Shown one piece after another: positions 21,288 to 28,726 of a DNA stretch of 64,000 nucleotides; positions within the stretch are counted from its first letter, which is position 1; the number at the start of each line of letters is the position of its first letter. Below the pieces are notes generated by a model. It was not told where the DNA came from, made no database searches, and saw only the letters and a program-made list of their open reading frames with translations. Position numbers and translations under genes: made by a program. This DNA comes from Bdellovibrionales bacterium GWA1_52_35 (lineage in GTDB: Bacteria; Bdellovibrionota; UBA1018), in the NCBI GenBank assembly GCA_001769805.1, contig MEPO01000013.1:84538-148537 (forward strand). The letters are read 5' to 3'.

Positions 21288-21953
21288 CTATTCCGGTATT
21301 TCAACGCCCTGCACCTCAATGTCATCAGTACGCGGCGTTCGAGAAATGCCCGTATCAATTATGTAAGTGATCGGCCTATCAGGATCGCCCACGACCTTCG
21401 TCTTATTCCCGTAAACGTCTGGATTACTGATCTGAGCTACCCACTGGTAAGCCGCAACTTTAACCCGCGATGCCTGTACGTTGTCCTCATCAACCGTATC
21501 CGCTACCTCGATTACCTTTCCCTCAAAGAAGTCGGCCCGGCATTCCCGAGCAATCCTCATGTGCGCCCGGAACTCGGGATGCTCTCTCAGCCACCTGAAA
21601 ATCGTGTGAGCCGGTGGAAAGCCCTCTAATTGCCCAATCTGAGTGACCGCAAGACCTTCCGTAACCTTTTGAAGTATTTGGTCACAAGTCACCTGAGCGA
21701 ATGGGAACGCTACACGAGGCAGTTCGTCCGGGTTTGTACCTTTCGGCACCCAGAGCTTCCGGCCACGGTCATCAATGATATGATGATGCGTTTCGCTCGG
21801 CTTCTTGTCGGCGTTCGTATACTTGATTCGAGCAGGATCACGGCTTGAGCGTTTCTTCTTCTCAACCCAAAGGACGGCGCCAGTCTCTGGATCAAGGCCC
21901 TCAAGAACGCCCTCGGCGTTTACTCGCGTGATCTGTTTATCTGTCTCGCTCAT
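21288..21953 (-). CDS. Phage terminase small subunit-like protein
   Basis: HTH-like ICDQILQKVTEGLAVTQIGQLEGFPPAHTIFRWLREHPEFRAHMRIARECRADFFEGKVIEVADTV..SRVKVAAYQWVAQISNPDVYGNKTKVVGD matches the terminase-small-subunit pattern (ATVYRWL..pEFr..Y..Ar..qad.l.dei...ad). Confidence 0.72.
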   Translation of the reverse strand: MSETDKQITRVNAEGVLEGLDPETGAVLWVEKKKRSSRDPARIKYTNADKKPSETHHHIIDDRGRKLWVPKGTNPDELPRVAFPFAQVTCDQILQKVTEGLAVTQIGQLEGFPPAHTIFRWLREHPEFRAHMRIARECRADFFEGKVIEVADTVDEDNVQASRVKVAAYQWVAQISNPDVYGNKTKVVGDPDRPITYIIDTGISRTPRTDDIEVQGVEIPE

Positions 21954-22169
21954 GGAACAACTCCTATTAAGAGGGTTAACATTGTTTTAAACGCTATTCG
22001 GAAGCGGCGCATAATAAGGCCGTGAAAATGCGTTGCAGCATCGGTTTTTCAGAAAAACTTGTCCCGAACATGGAAAGGTCACCACACGTCAGGCGAGCTG
22101 CGCGTTTTGGGGTGTATGGGGTCAAATCAAAGGCCACCGGGGATGTCTGTGGGGTGATCAATGAGCAAC

Positions 22170-22373
22170 TCATCGCTTGCCCTTAGTGCCCTGCTCTCGC
22201 AGCCACGTAACGTAGTCCTCAAGAATTGTGGTCACCAAGACTGAGAGGTCATGCCCAGCATTTTCTGCCGCTTCCCTCAGTGCTTCCTTAGTGGACTCCT
22301 TCACCCTGACTGAAAGGGTCTTGGTTGGTTCCTTCTTCTTAATCTCACTCGGATGTCTGTATCTCGCGGTCAT
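22170..22373 (-). CDS. Ribbon-helix-helix (CopG/Arc-type) DNA-binding protein
   Basis: 67 aa; TKTLSVRVKESTKEALREAAENAGHDLSVLVTTILEDYV. Confidence 0.75.
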   Translation of the reverse strand: MTARYRHPSEIKKKEPTKTLSVRVKESTKEALREAAENAGHDLSVLVTTILEDYVTWLREQGTKGKR

Positions 22374-22409
22374 AATTTCACCTTATATGAATCACCACAC
22401 GTTTACAAT

Positions 22410-22420
22410 ATGTATTACAT
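22410..22420. promoter_or_regulatory. Near-perfect palindrome ATGTATTACAT between RHH gene and recombinase gene
   Basis: Lies 4 bp upstream of a TTGACA (22425..22430) that is 17 bp from TAGAAG (22448..22453). Confidence 0.45.
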
Positions 22421-22473
22421 TCTGTTGACAAATAGACTAGCGACCTGTAGAAGCGTGCGCGAGAGGTGCAGTT

Positions 22474-23043
22474 ATGGCCAATCGTGTAGCAATTTATTTG
22501 AGAGTATCGACCCAAGATCAAGCCACTGAGTTACAGCAGCGCGAACTCACGGCGTATGTTCAAGCCCGTGGCTGGGTTGTATTCAAGACCTACGAGGACA
22601 AGGCCACCGGAACCACTGCCAATCGAGCCATGCTCAAGGCTATGCTAACCGATGCACGCCTGCGCCGATTCGATCGCATCATAGTATGGAAGCTTGATCG
22701 GTTTGCCAGATCGCTCAAAGACCTCGTTACAATGCTTCAGGAACTATCTGAACTGGGAATTGAGTTCATCAGCTTACGGGACAATATCGACCTCACCACA
22801 AGCTCAGGGCGGCTTATGATGCATATGATTGGTGCATTTGCTGAGTTTGAAGCCAGCATTATCCGCGAGCGGGTACGTGCCGGGATCGCCAACGCCCGAG
22901 CAAAAGGGAAACGATTGGGGCGCCCAAAGACAAGGGATGACGGCACAATCAAAGCATTGCGCAGGCAAGGGCTATCAATCCGATCCATTGCATTGCAGGC
23001 ACACTGTTCTGCAGGGGCCGTACAGCGGGCTCTGCTATCCTGA
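22474..23043 (+). CDS. Serine recombinase (resolvase/invertase family)
   Basis: VAIYLRVSTQDQATELQQRELTAYVQARGW, IIVWKLDRFARSLKDLV, GRLMMHMIGAFAEFEASIIRERVRAGIANARAKGKRLGRPK, C-terminal HTH. Confidence 0.96.
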   Translation: MANRVAIYLRVSTQDQATELQQRELTAYVQARGWVVFKTYEDKATGTTANRAMLKAMLTDARLRRFDRIIVWKLDRFARSLKDLVTMLQELSELGIEFISLRDNIDLTTSSGRLMMHMIGAFAEFEASIIRERVRAGIANARAKGKRLGRPKTRDDGTIKALRRQGLSIRSIALQAHCSAGAVQRALLS

Positions 23044-23140
23044 CGAGTCACATATAGCATCACAGAACCACAGGACGAGCCTGAGAACTAAATTACAAAT
23101 ATCGCTCAATGAGAGCTGTATCTAGACCGAAACTATCAGT

Positions 23141-23548
23141 ATGAAACGAATTATCTATTTAGTTCTGATCTTGGCATTACCCGCATTACCGGGCACTGCG
23201 TTTGCGAAGAATCTTTTTTGCAACGAAATAGGATCAACAGATCTAATGTGGGAAAAGACAAAACAAAACTTCAGTACTCAGGGGTATAGTATCCCAAAAA
23301 ATCCAGCTACCTTTGCAATTTCAAATTTTGATTCAAAAAAACCGATGCTCGTTGGAAACGCCGGGAACGAAGAACTCGCACGCAAAGGTGATTATTTTTT
23401 CGAAGCTACGCCTGTCGGAAATATTAATCTGTACCGCTGGTATCGATTGGACGCTAACACTGGTCTGATCCTCATGATTAAAGCATACGATATGCTGGGA
23501 GCCCCGTATTCGATTTCTGTCGCATACAAATGCAAAGTCGGAATTTAG
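23141..23548 (+). CDS. Small secreted hypothetical protein
   Basis: MKRIIYLVLILALPALPGTAFAKNLFCNE signal peptide. Confidence 0.5.
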   Translation: MKRIIYLVLILALPALPGTAFAKNLFCNEIGSTDLMWEKTKQNFSTQGYSIPKNPATFAISNFDSKKPMLVGNAGNEELARKGDYFFEATPVGNINLYRWYRLDANTGLILMIKAYDMLGAPYSISVAYKCKVGI

Positions 23549-23600
23549 CGACCTAGGGTCGGTGTATCGAAATTCCTGATCAAATCAAACCAAAAATGCC

Positions 23601-23851
23601 TTATTTATTCGGAGCGAGTAAGCGCAGATACTTCGTATTCAAAACATTAGATTTCGATGCATCGAAATAATTATTCCGACCTTTTCCTCTGTGCCGGTTA
23701 AGCGTTTCGATTTGAGTGGTGAAAGTCCGCATAAGCTTGTTCGCCCATTCGATATTTAGGGCGACCCCTTTGCTTGATAAACCCTTGTTGTTTGCTCGAC
23801 CAAACAATCCATCGCAAGATTATGAACGGCCGCCATTTGGGCTGAGAGCAT
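23601..23851 (-). pseudogene. Frameshifted/truncated remnant of a phage/plasmid-type conserved protein
   Basis: Two overlapping reverse frames: MLSAQMAAVHNLAMDCLVEQTTRVYQ (23851..23756) and ..EWANKLMRTFTTQIETLNRHRGKGRNNYF (23807..23601). Together they resemble the 'QMxAxHxxAMECxRRA...QANKLxRTxxxQxExLxRHRGKGQQ' architecture (recalled family pattern). Confidence 0.5.
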
Positions 23852-23968
23852 ACCCCACAATCACGCCTGATCCGAACCTTTAGCGCACCGGTTATTTCGA
23901 AGCTGCGGGGAAATTCGAATCAACTGGCACAACTTGCAAGTGGCGCATATCCACTAAAATAATTTCAC

Positions 23969-23988
23969 AATATTCGTTCAAGAATATT
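23969..23988. promoter_or_regulatory. Operator-like inverted repeat AATATTC-GTTCAA-GAATATT
   Basis: Perfect 7-bp arms, 6-bp spacer; 23 bp upstream of the lipoprotein start at 24012. Confidence 0.5.
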
Positions 23989-24011
23989 GCTATCCTATCC
24001 GAATAGCATTC

Positions 24012-24647
24012 ATGAGAATAATTCTCGCACTGTTGATTCCGGCTCTCTCCGGATGTGCACACTACTCGCCAATGCTGCCACAAGAAACGTGCGCACTGGA
24101 CAATATGAAGCACTCCGTTTCTGCCCACGGCTCAGGTGCTGCGGTTGCAGGACTGCAGACTTTGGCAACAGACAATGAAGCGACCGTTTGCACAAAGCCC
24201 CAGAATGAAATCGATGTGATCGCGATAAAGGAAGACGCGGAATCGGCCAAAAAGAAGATCAAATACAACAGTCGCGTATACCAGCAGAAACTGGGGTACA
24301 AAATTGCGATCTCGTCCTATTTGGCAACTGTATTGATCGGCAGCTCTAAAACACCTGCAGACGGGTCTACTTTAGTCCAAAATTCAAGCGGGCAGTTCAT
24401 GATTGCAGACAGACAGTATCCGCATCTGTATTGGGTTCCGGTAATTGGTCCCATACTCAATATCAGCGAATATCCCGGCGAAATGACATCCGGTTGGAAG
24501 GCAGCCAGCATCATCAGCTCTCTAACTCAGTCGTTTGGAGTTGGATTAATTGTATTGAACATTCCCAGAGCTGACTTTGGTGAACCAACTATTAGAATTG
24601 ATCCAGCGCCCTCCGGTATACAGACCAGTCTACAGCTTAAATTTTAA
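24012..24647 (+). CDS. Predicted lipoprotein
   Basis: MRIILALLIPALSGCAHYS lipobox, 211 aa. Confidence 0.6.
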   Translation: MRIILALLIPALSGCAHYSPMLPQETCALDNMKHSVSAHGSGAAVAGLQTLATDNEATVCTKPQNEIDVIAIKEDAESAKKKIKYNSRVYQQKLGYKIAISSYLATVLIGSSKTPADGSTLVQNSSGQFMIADRQYPHLYWVPVIGPILNISEYPGEMTSGWKAASIISSLTQSFGVGLIVLNIPRADFGEPTIRIDPAPSGIQTSLQLKF

Positions 24648-24694
24648 GGTTTATCAGAAAACATAATCGCACGTACTTTCGAAAGGACCAACAC

Positions 24695-25612
24695 ATGAGC
24701 CGTGAAACGAAACAAGATCGCCTCGTACGAGGAATGAATGACCAAGTGCTTGAGCATCTACACGAACTCAAAGCACTCGAAGCAAACCCCGCTACAAAGG
24801 AGCTTGATCTGGAACGATGGTGTCAAAGCGTCGTTCGAAATTGCCTCGGATTCACGCCCACCAATGGCTATAACATCCGAGCACAAGAGACCCGTGGCAA
24901 AATGCGACCCGATCTCCTGGTTATGAAAGGTGACGTAATTGTGTGCGTAATAGAGGTGAAGAAACTCGGTTTTGACCTTTCAAAATCGGATTTCCGCTCA
25001 GGGAAGGTCCAACTCGCAGAATATCTTAACGCTCTTGGCGATGTCCGTTGGGGAATTCTCTCGAATGGCTACGAGTGGCGGCTATACGACTTCTCCCAGA
25101 GAAATGCTGGCGGAACTGAAGTAACTTCTTTTGACCTGCGAAACGAGGAAGACCAAATCGACTTAACAAAACGCTCTATTGACGACATTTGCTGGAGCTT
25201 CGTCGACCTTCATGAGTCAATGTATGCAGGAAACTCTTGGGAAAATCTTGCAAAAGAAGCGACGGCATTCTCGCCGGAATCACTTGCTCGAGCTATTTTA
25301 TCAGCGGAGTCGGTGAAATACATCGCCAAAATTATTCGCGGAGAGCATGACTACCGAGCTAATACGGAAGTCTTGTTTGATAAACTCTCGACCCTACTTC
25401 AGAACGGGTTGGATGACTGCGCACATGGATGGAATGAGGTGAAGCAGGCGGAACTTGGAAAATACGTTACCTCTCAGAAGCGTGCGGGAAGAAGAAGAGC
25501 TGCTAAAGAGGCTAAGACGTCCGCTACCCCACCTCCTATAAAAGAGGGAACGTCAGAAGCAACTCAGGAGGCCTGCACTCCCCCTAACCCAACCGCGAAA
25601 CAGGCCGCCTAA
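24695..25612 (+). CDS. HsdR-N-terminal-like / PD-(D/E)xK-type protein, paralogue of 19270..20190
   Basis: RGKMRPDLLVMKGDVIVCVIEVKKLGFDLSKSDFRSGKVQLAEYLNALGDVRWGILSNGYEWRLYDF; PD..ExK. Confidence 0.78.
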   Translation: MSRETKQDRLVRGMNDQVLEHLHELKALEANPATKELDLERWCQSVVRNCLGFTPTNGYNIRAQETRGKMRPDLLVMKGDVIVCVIEVKKLGFDLSKSDFRSGKVQLAEYLNALGDVRWGILSNGYEWRLYDFSQRNAGGTEVTSFDLRNEEDQIDLTKRSIDDICWSFVDLHESMYAGNSWENLAKEATAFSPESLARAILSAESVKYIAKIIRGEHDYRANTEVLFDKLSTLLQNGLDDCAHGWNEVKQAELGKYVTSQKRAGRRRAAKEAKTSATPPPIKEGTSEATQEACTPPNPTAKQAA

Positions 25613-25700
25613 TCACCATCACAAGGAGAGCGAGTTCTTTTGGCGCTTCTAAAAAACCAGTAATCAACCTTCAAAGCCCTCTGAACAGAACCTAGGCGTA

Positions 25701-26462
25701 TTAAGAATCGCTGGCTCTGGGCCTCGACTCTTTTAGCCCATACGCTTGCTCCACAGACGTAAACCAATTGAACCGGAACAGATGCCAGAGTGCCGCGAAG
25801 CCATCTTTCCAGGTGATCTTCTTGCCCTGACGTCGGGTTCGCGGATGGTACGAGATCGGCAACTCCTGAATTCTTATACTGACTTTGGCGAGGTACGCCG
25901 TCAACTCAACTTCAACCCCAAAGCGTTTCGATTGCAGCCGCATGGACTTGAGCAGCTCCGCGCGAAACACTTTGTAACAAGTTTCCATGTCCGACAGATG
26001 GATACCCGAAAGCAGATTACTCAAAATCGTCAGAATACGATTAGCGAAATAGTGCCAGGTCCAATGCGCCTGGAATGATCCTTCGCCGAACCGGTTGCCA
26101 TAGACGACATCAGCCCGCTGCTCAATCAGCGGCTCCAGAAGCCTGGCAACATCAGAAAGATCATATTCAAAATCAGCGTCCTGAATCACTATGAAATCGC
26201 CGCTGGCAGCTTCAATTCCGCGAATGACAGCGGCACCTTTGCCCTGATTATTTTCCTGAACAATAATTTTGAAGTCATATTGGCGCTGGAGTGTTTTGAG
26301 GACTGTCAGGCTGGCATCATTCGAAAAATCGTCTACAAAGATCCACTCACATTGGACTGGAAGAGTCTTCGCCTTTTCCATCAACGCTTGAACTACTTGC
26401 GCGAGGTGCTCCGCTTCATTGTAGACAGGCACGATCAACGTCAAAATACTGCGGTTTTCCAC
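25701..26462 (-). CDS. Family 2 glycosyltransferase, dolichol-phosphate-mannose synthase-like
   Basis: LIVPVYNEAEHLAQVV, EWIFVDDFSNDASL, VIQDADFEYDLSDVARLLEPL, DMETCYKVFR. Confidence 0.92.
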   Translation of the reverse strand: MENRSILTLIVPVYNEAEHLAQVVQALMEKAKTLPVQCEWIFVDDFSNDASLTVLKTLQRQYDFKIIVQENNQGKGAAVIRGIEAASGDFIVIQDADFEYDLSDVARLLEPLIEQRADVVYGNRFGEGSFQAHWTWHYFANRILTILSNLLSGIHLSDMETCYKVFRAELLKSMRLQSKRFGVEVELTAYLAKVSIRIQELPISYHPRTRRQGKKITWKDGFAALWHLFRFNWFTSVEQAYGLKESRPRASDS

Positions 26463-26521
26463 CTAAAATGAATATGAGCTGGGATCACGAAAGTCAACGA
26501 TCCACTTGAAGCTCAAATAAC

Positions 26522-28711
26522 TCAGGGACGAAGAAAACCAAACAGCTTATTCAAACACCCCGCGACCGCAGCTGTAGATTTCTTGACCGGCAAAGGAATG
26601 GTCGAATGAGGCTTCACGGGCGAATATTGCCGGAATTTCAACTTGATATTCTGATCTCCGGCTTTCCACCATTTGCTTTCGTCCGAAGAGCCCAGAAGAA
26701 ATTCAACCGTGTGGCTCTGATCTTTCAGAGAAATGCGGAATTCCACTTTGTCCCCAAGAATATCGGCTTTGACCTTTCCTGAATTTTTCCAGCCATCGAT
26801 TGAGTATTTCAAATTTGCCCCTTCAATCTCGCTCAGCGGGATGCTGTGGCCGAAGAATTTTACCTGCCCGTTGACAACCGGCTGCTCAAGAATGAGCCGG
26901 TACTCAGATGAGCGGGCATCGTAGATATATCGGTTGATACTGCCGCTGATCGGCTCTTTGGCTTCATGAACTGTGAATTTGTAGGGATCAGGGCTCCGGT
27001 AGCCCCGCCTGGAATTTGCGATGGTGGAATCGATGTAATTCCAGATCGTGGAACGATCTCCCGTCTTGAGATACTCATCGATCAAGGTCGTATCCTTCGC
27101 TTGTAAATCCGGACGATACAGTGCAGGAGTTTCAAGGTTGACGAGATGAGCTTTTTCGGAAGCGTAATTCATCAGAGACTGCGGCGGAATTCCATCTTTC
27201 TGGGCTTCAATCAGCACCATTTTCATGAACTCATGATAGGCGTCAGCAAATTCAGTACTGTTAGTGAAATCCGGCAAGGTCCTCGACAAGGAAGCGCTCA
27301 GGGACTGCTTGTCCATCGGATTCTGATCAACCAGCTCGGTCATCACTTTCTTCATGTCATAGGTCGTGGTACTTACCGGCATTACCTTGTCCACGTTTAC
27401 CGGTTTTGCACCCTGAAGTGCCGCCCTCTTTATCAATTCTGCAAGGCGAGAGGCTTCGTCAGTACTTCCAAGTTTTTTGACCAGATTGGCCGGCGCGCCA
27501 GTGAGTTCCAGGAATAACTCAGAAATACGAGCGTCATAAACCTTTTGGAACCGAGCCGTGAGCGACTCGGAAGAAGGGATCGCATTCTGAAGCCCCTCAG
27601 GGAGGTGATCCCTCAACGAAGCCACAAAGTTCCTAATCAACTCATTTTGAATCTCGACTGTTTGTCCCGCGCCCTCGACAGAATTGAGGATTCGAATTTG
27701 CCCATAGCCGGGCTGCGCGGTCATCGTACCGAAATCAAGGAACTTGCCGGTTACCTCGAAATTGGATTGGCTGGCAGTACCGTGATAGACGCGCTTAACG
27801 AACGCTGAGGCATACTGTTCCGCCACACGATCGCTGTATTCATGTAGCCCGGCAACAAGCTTCTTCTCTGCGGAGGCCCCGCTCAGTTCAGGCGGAACCG
27901 GCAGTACGTTAATAATCAGTTTTGCGGAAGCAGCGGTTCTGGACCTGTCACTGCGAATTAAGGTACCGCTGCCATTGGGCGCTCTCATGTAATGGGCCGG
28001 TCGAATTGGATCTTCCCGGATGATCAGGGCATTACGCTCCCTGCCGCCATCCTTCCACACTGTATAGGTGCCCGGGTCTATAACGGCGATCACTCGATTT
28101 GCGCCGTGAGGCAGATCATTGCTCATTTCGCCCCAAATCACCTCTCGGATGGACTCCTCCAAAGATGCGCGACCATGCGCATGGTCATAACCTTGACCGT
28201 GTCCTACCAGAGGAGTGACACCGATGCCTTTGATCTGGATTTTGCCCGCCGAAGCCGCGCGACCACTCCCGAAGTTATAGCCAATCCCCCTGCCCCCATA
28301 GCGATCTGCATAGAATGTTTTTTCTTTGGACGTGTATGTCGCCGGAGAGTCATTCGGCCCTGGCACGCCCCAGGCAAAAGCATTCAATATTTCTTTTTCA
28401 AACTCCGGCACGAGTCCTTCGGCTGGAATATCAATTCCCGCTTCGCGAAGCAGATCGTAATTAAGCCAAAGCACTTTGGCATTCGCCAATTGCTTTGCTT
28501 TCACTTTGACATAGCCTTCCGGCGCTATTGCGAGACCCAGTAATTTGGGTGGTCCCGCGCTCAGTGTTTCAATCGGGGCTGCTAAAATCGCCGGGCCCCA
28601 GCTCAGGAGCAGGAGAAGGGAAATTGAGCGAACCAGAATTGCCTGAAAATGAGAACGCAGCATCATTATCTGATCGGCTATTGACGGGCAAAAGCTGAGA
28701 ACTGAAGCCAC
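26522..28711 (-). CDS. Predicted exported SelO-like (protein adenylyltransferase/pseudokinase fold) protein
   Basis: N-terminal hydrophobic signal-like segment; YGGRGIGYNFGSGRAASAGKIQIKGIGVTPLVGHGQGYDHAHGRASLEESIREVIWGEM and HGTASQSNFEVTGKFLDFGTMT parallel SelO QLKGxGPTP..DGRAxLRxSIREFLxSEAM and [20 protein letters not shown]. Confidence 0.6.
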   Translation of the reverse strand: MASVLSFCPSIADQIMMLRSHFQAILVRSISLLLLLSWGPAILAAPIETLSAGPPKLLGLAIAPEGYVKVKAKQLANAKVLWLNYDLLREAGIDIPAEGLVPEFEKEILNAFAWGVPGPNDSPATYTSKEKTFYADRYGGRGIGYNFGSGRAASAGKIQIKGIGVTPLVGHGQGYDHAHGRASLEESIREVIWGEMSNDLPHGANRVIAVIDPGTYTVWKDGGRERNALIIREDPIRPAHYMRAPNGSGTLIRSDRSRTAASAKLIINVLPVPPELSGASAEKKLVAGLHEYSDRVAEQYASAFVKRVYHGTASQSNFEVTGKFLDFGTMTAQPGYGQIRILNSVEGAGQTVEIQNELIRNFVASLRDHLPEGLQNAIPSSESLTARFQKVYDARISELFLELTGAPANLVKKLGSTDEASRLAELIKRAALQGAKPVNVDKVMPVSTTTYDMKKVMTELVDQNPMDKQSLSASLSRTLPDFTNSTEFADAYHEFMKMVLIEAQKDGIPPQSLMNYASEKAHLVNLETPALYRPDLQAKDTTLIDEYLKTGDRSTIWNYIDSTIANSRRGYRSPDPYKFTVHEAKEPISGSINRYIYDARSSEYRLILEQPVVNGQVKFFGHSIPLSEIEGANLKYSIDGWKNSGKVKADILGDKVEFRISLKDQSHTVEFLLGSSDESKWWKAGDQNIKLKFRQYSPVKPHSTIPLPVKKSTAAVAGCLNKLFGFLRP

Positions 28712-28726
28712 AAAATTCTTTAAATC

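Larger units (their letters stand above)
19142..25680. mobile_element. Putative tRNA-Lys-adjacent integrated element / accessory island (boundaries approximate)
   Basis: Directly 3' of tRNA-Lys; AT-richer by eye than flanks; serine recombinase, terminase small subunit, RHH repressor, lipoproteins, phage-type pseudogene and two paralogous nuclease-like genes. No att duplication was found. Confidence 0.65.

Noticed and set aside
19142-25680. CRISPR array or complete restriction-modification system in the island
   Set aside because: No spaced direct-repeat array, methyltransferase, specificity subunit or helicase motor was seen; the HsdR-N-like proteins stand alone.
25612-25700. Expected right-hand attachment copy of the tRNA-Lys 3' end
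   Set aside because: No repeat of GGTTCGAATCCGTGATGCCTCACCA was seen, so a tyrosine-integrase-type att pair is not claimed.
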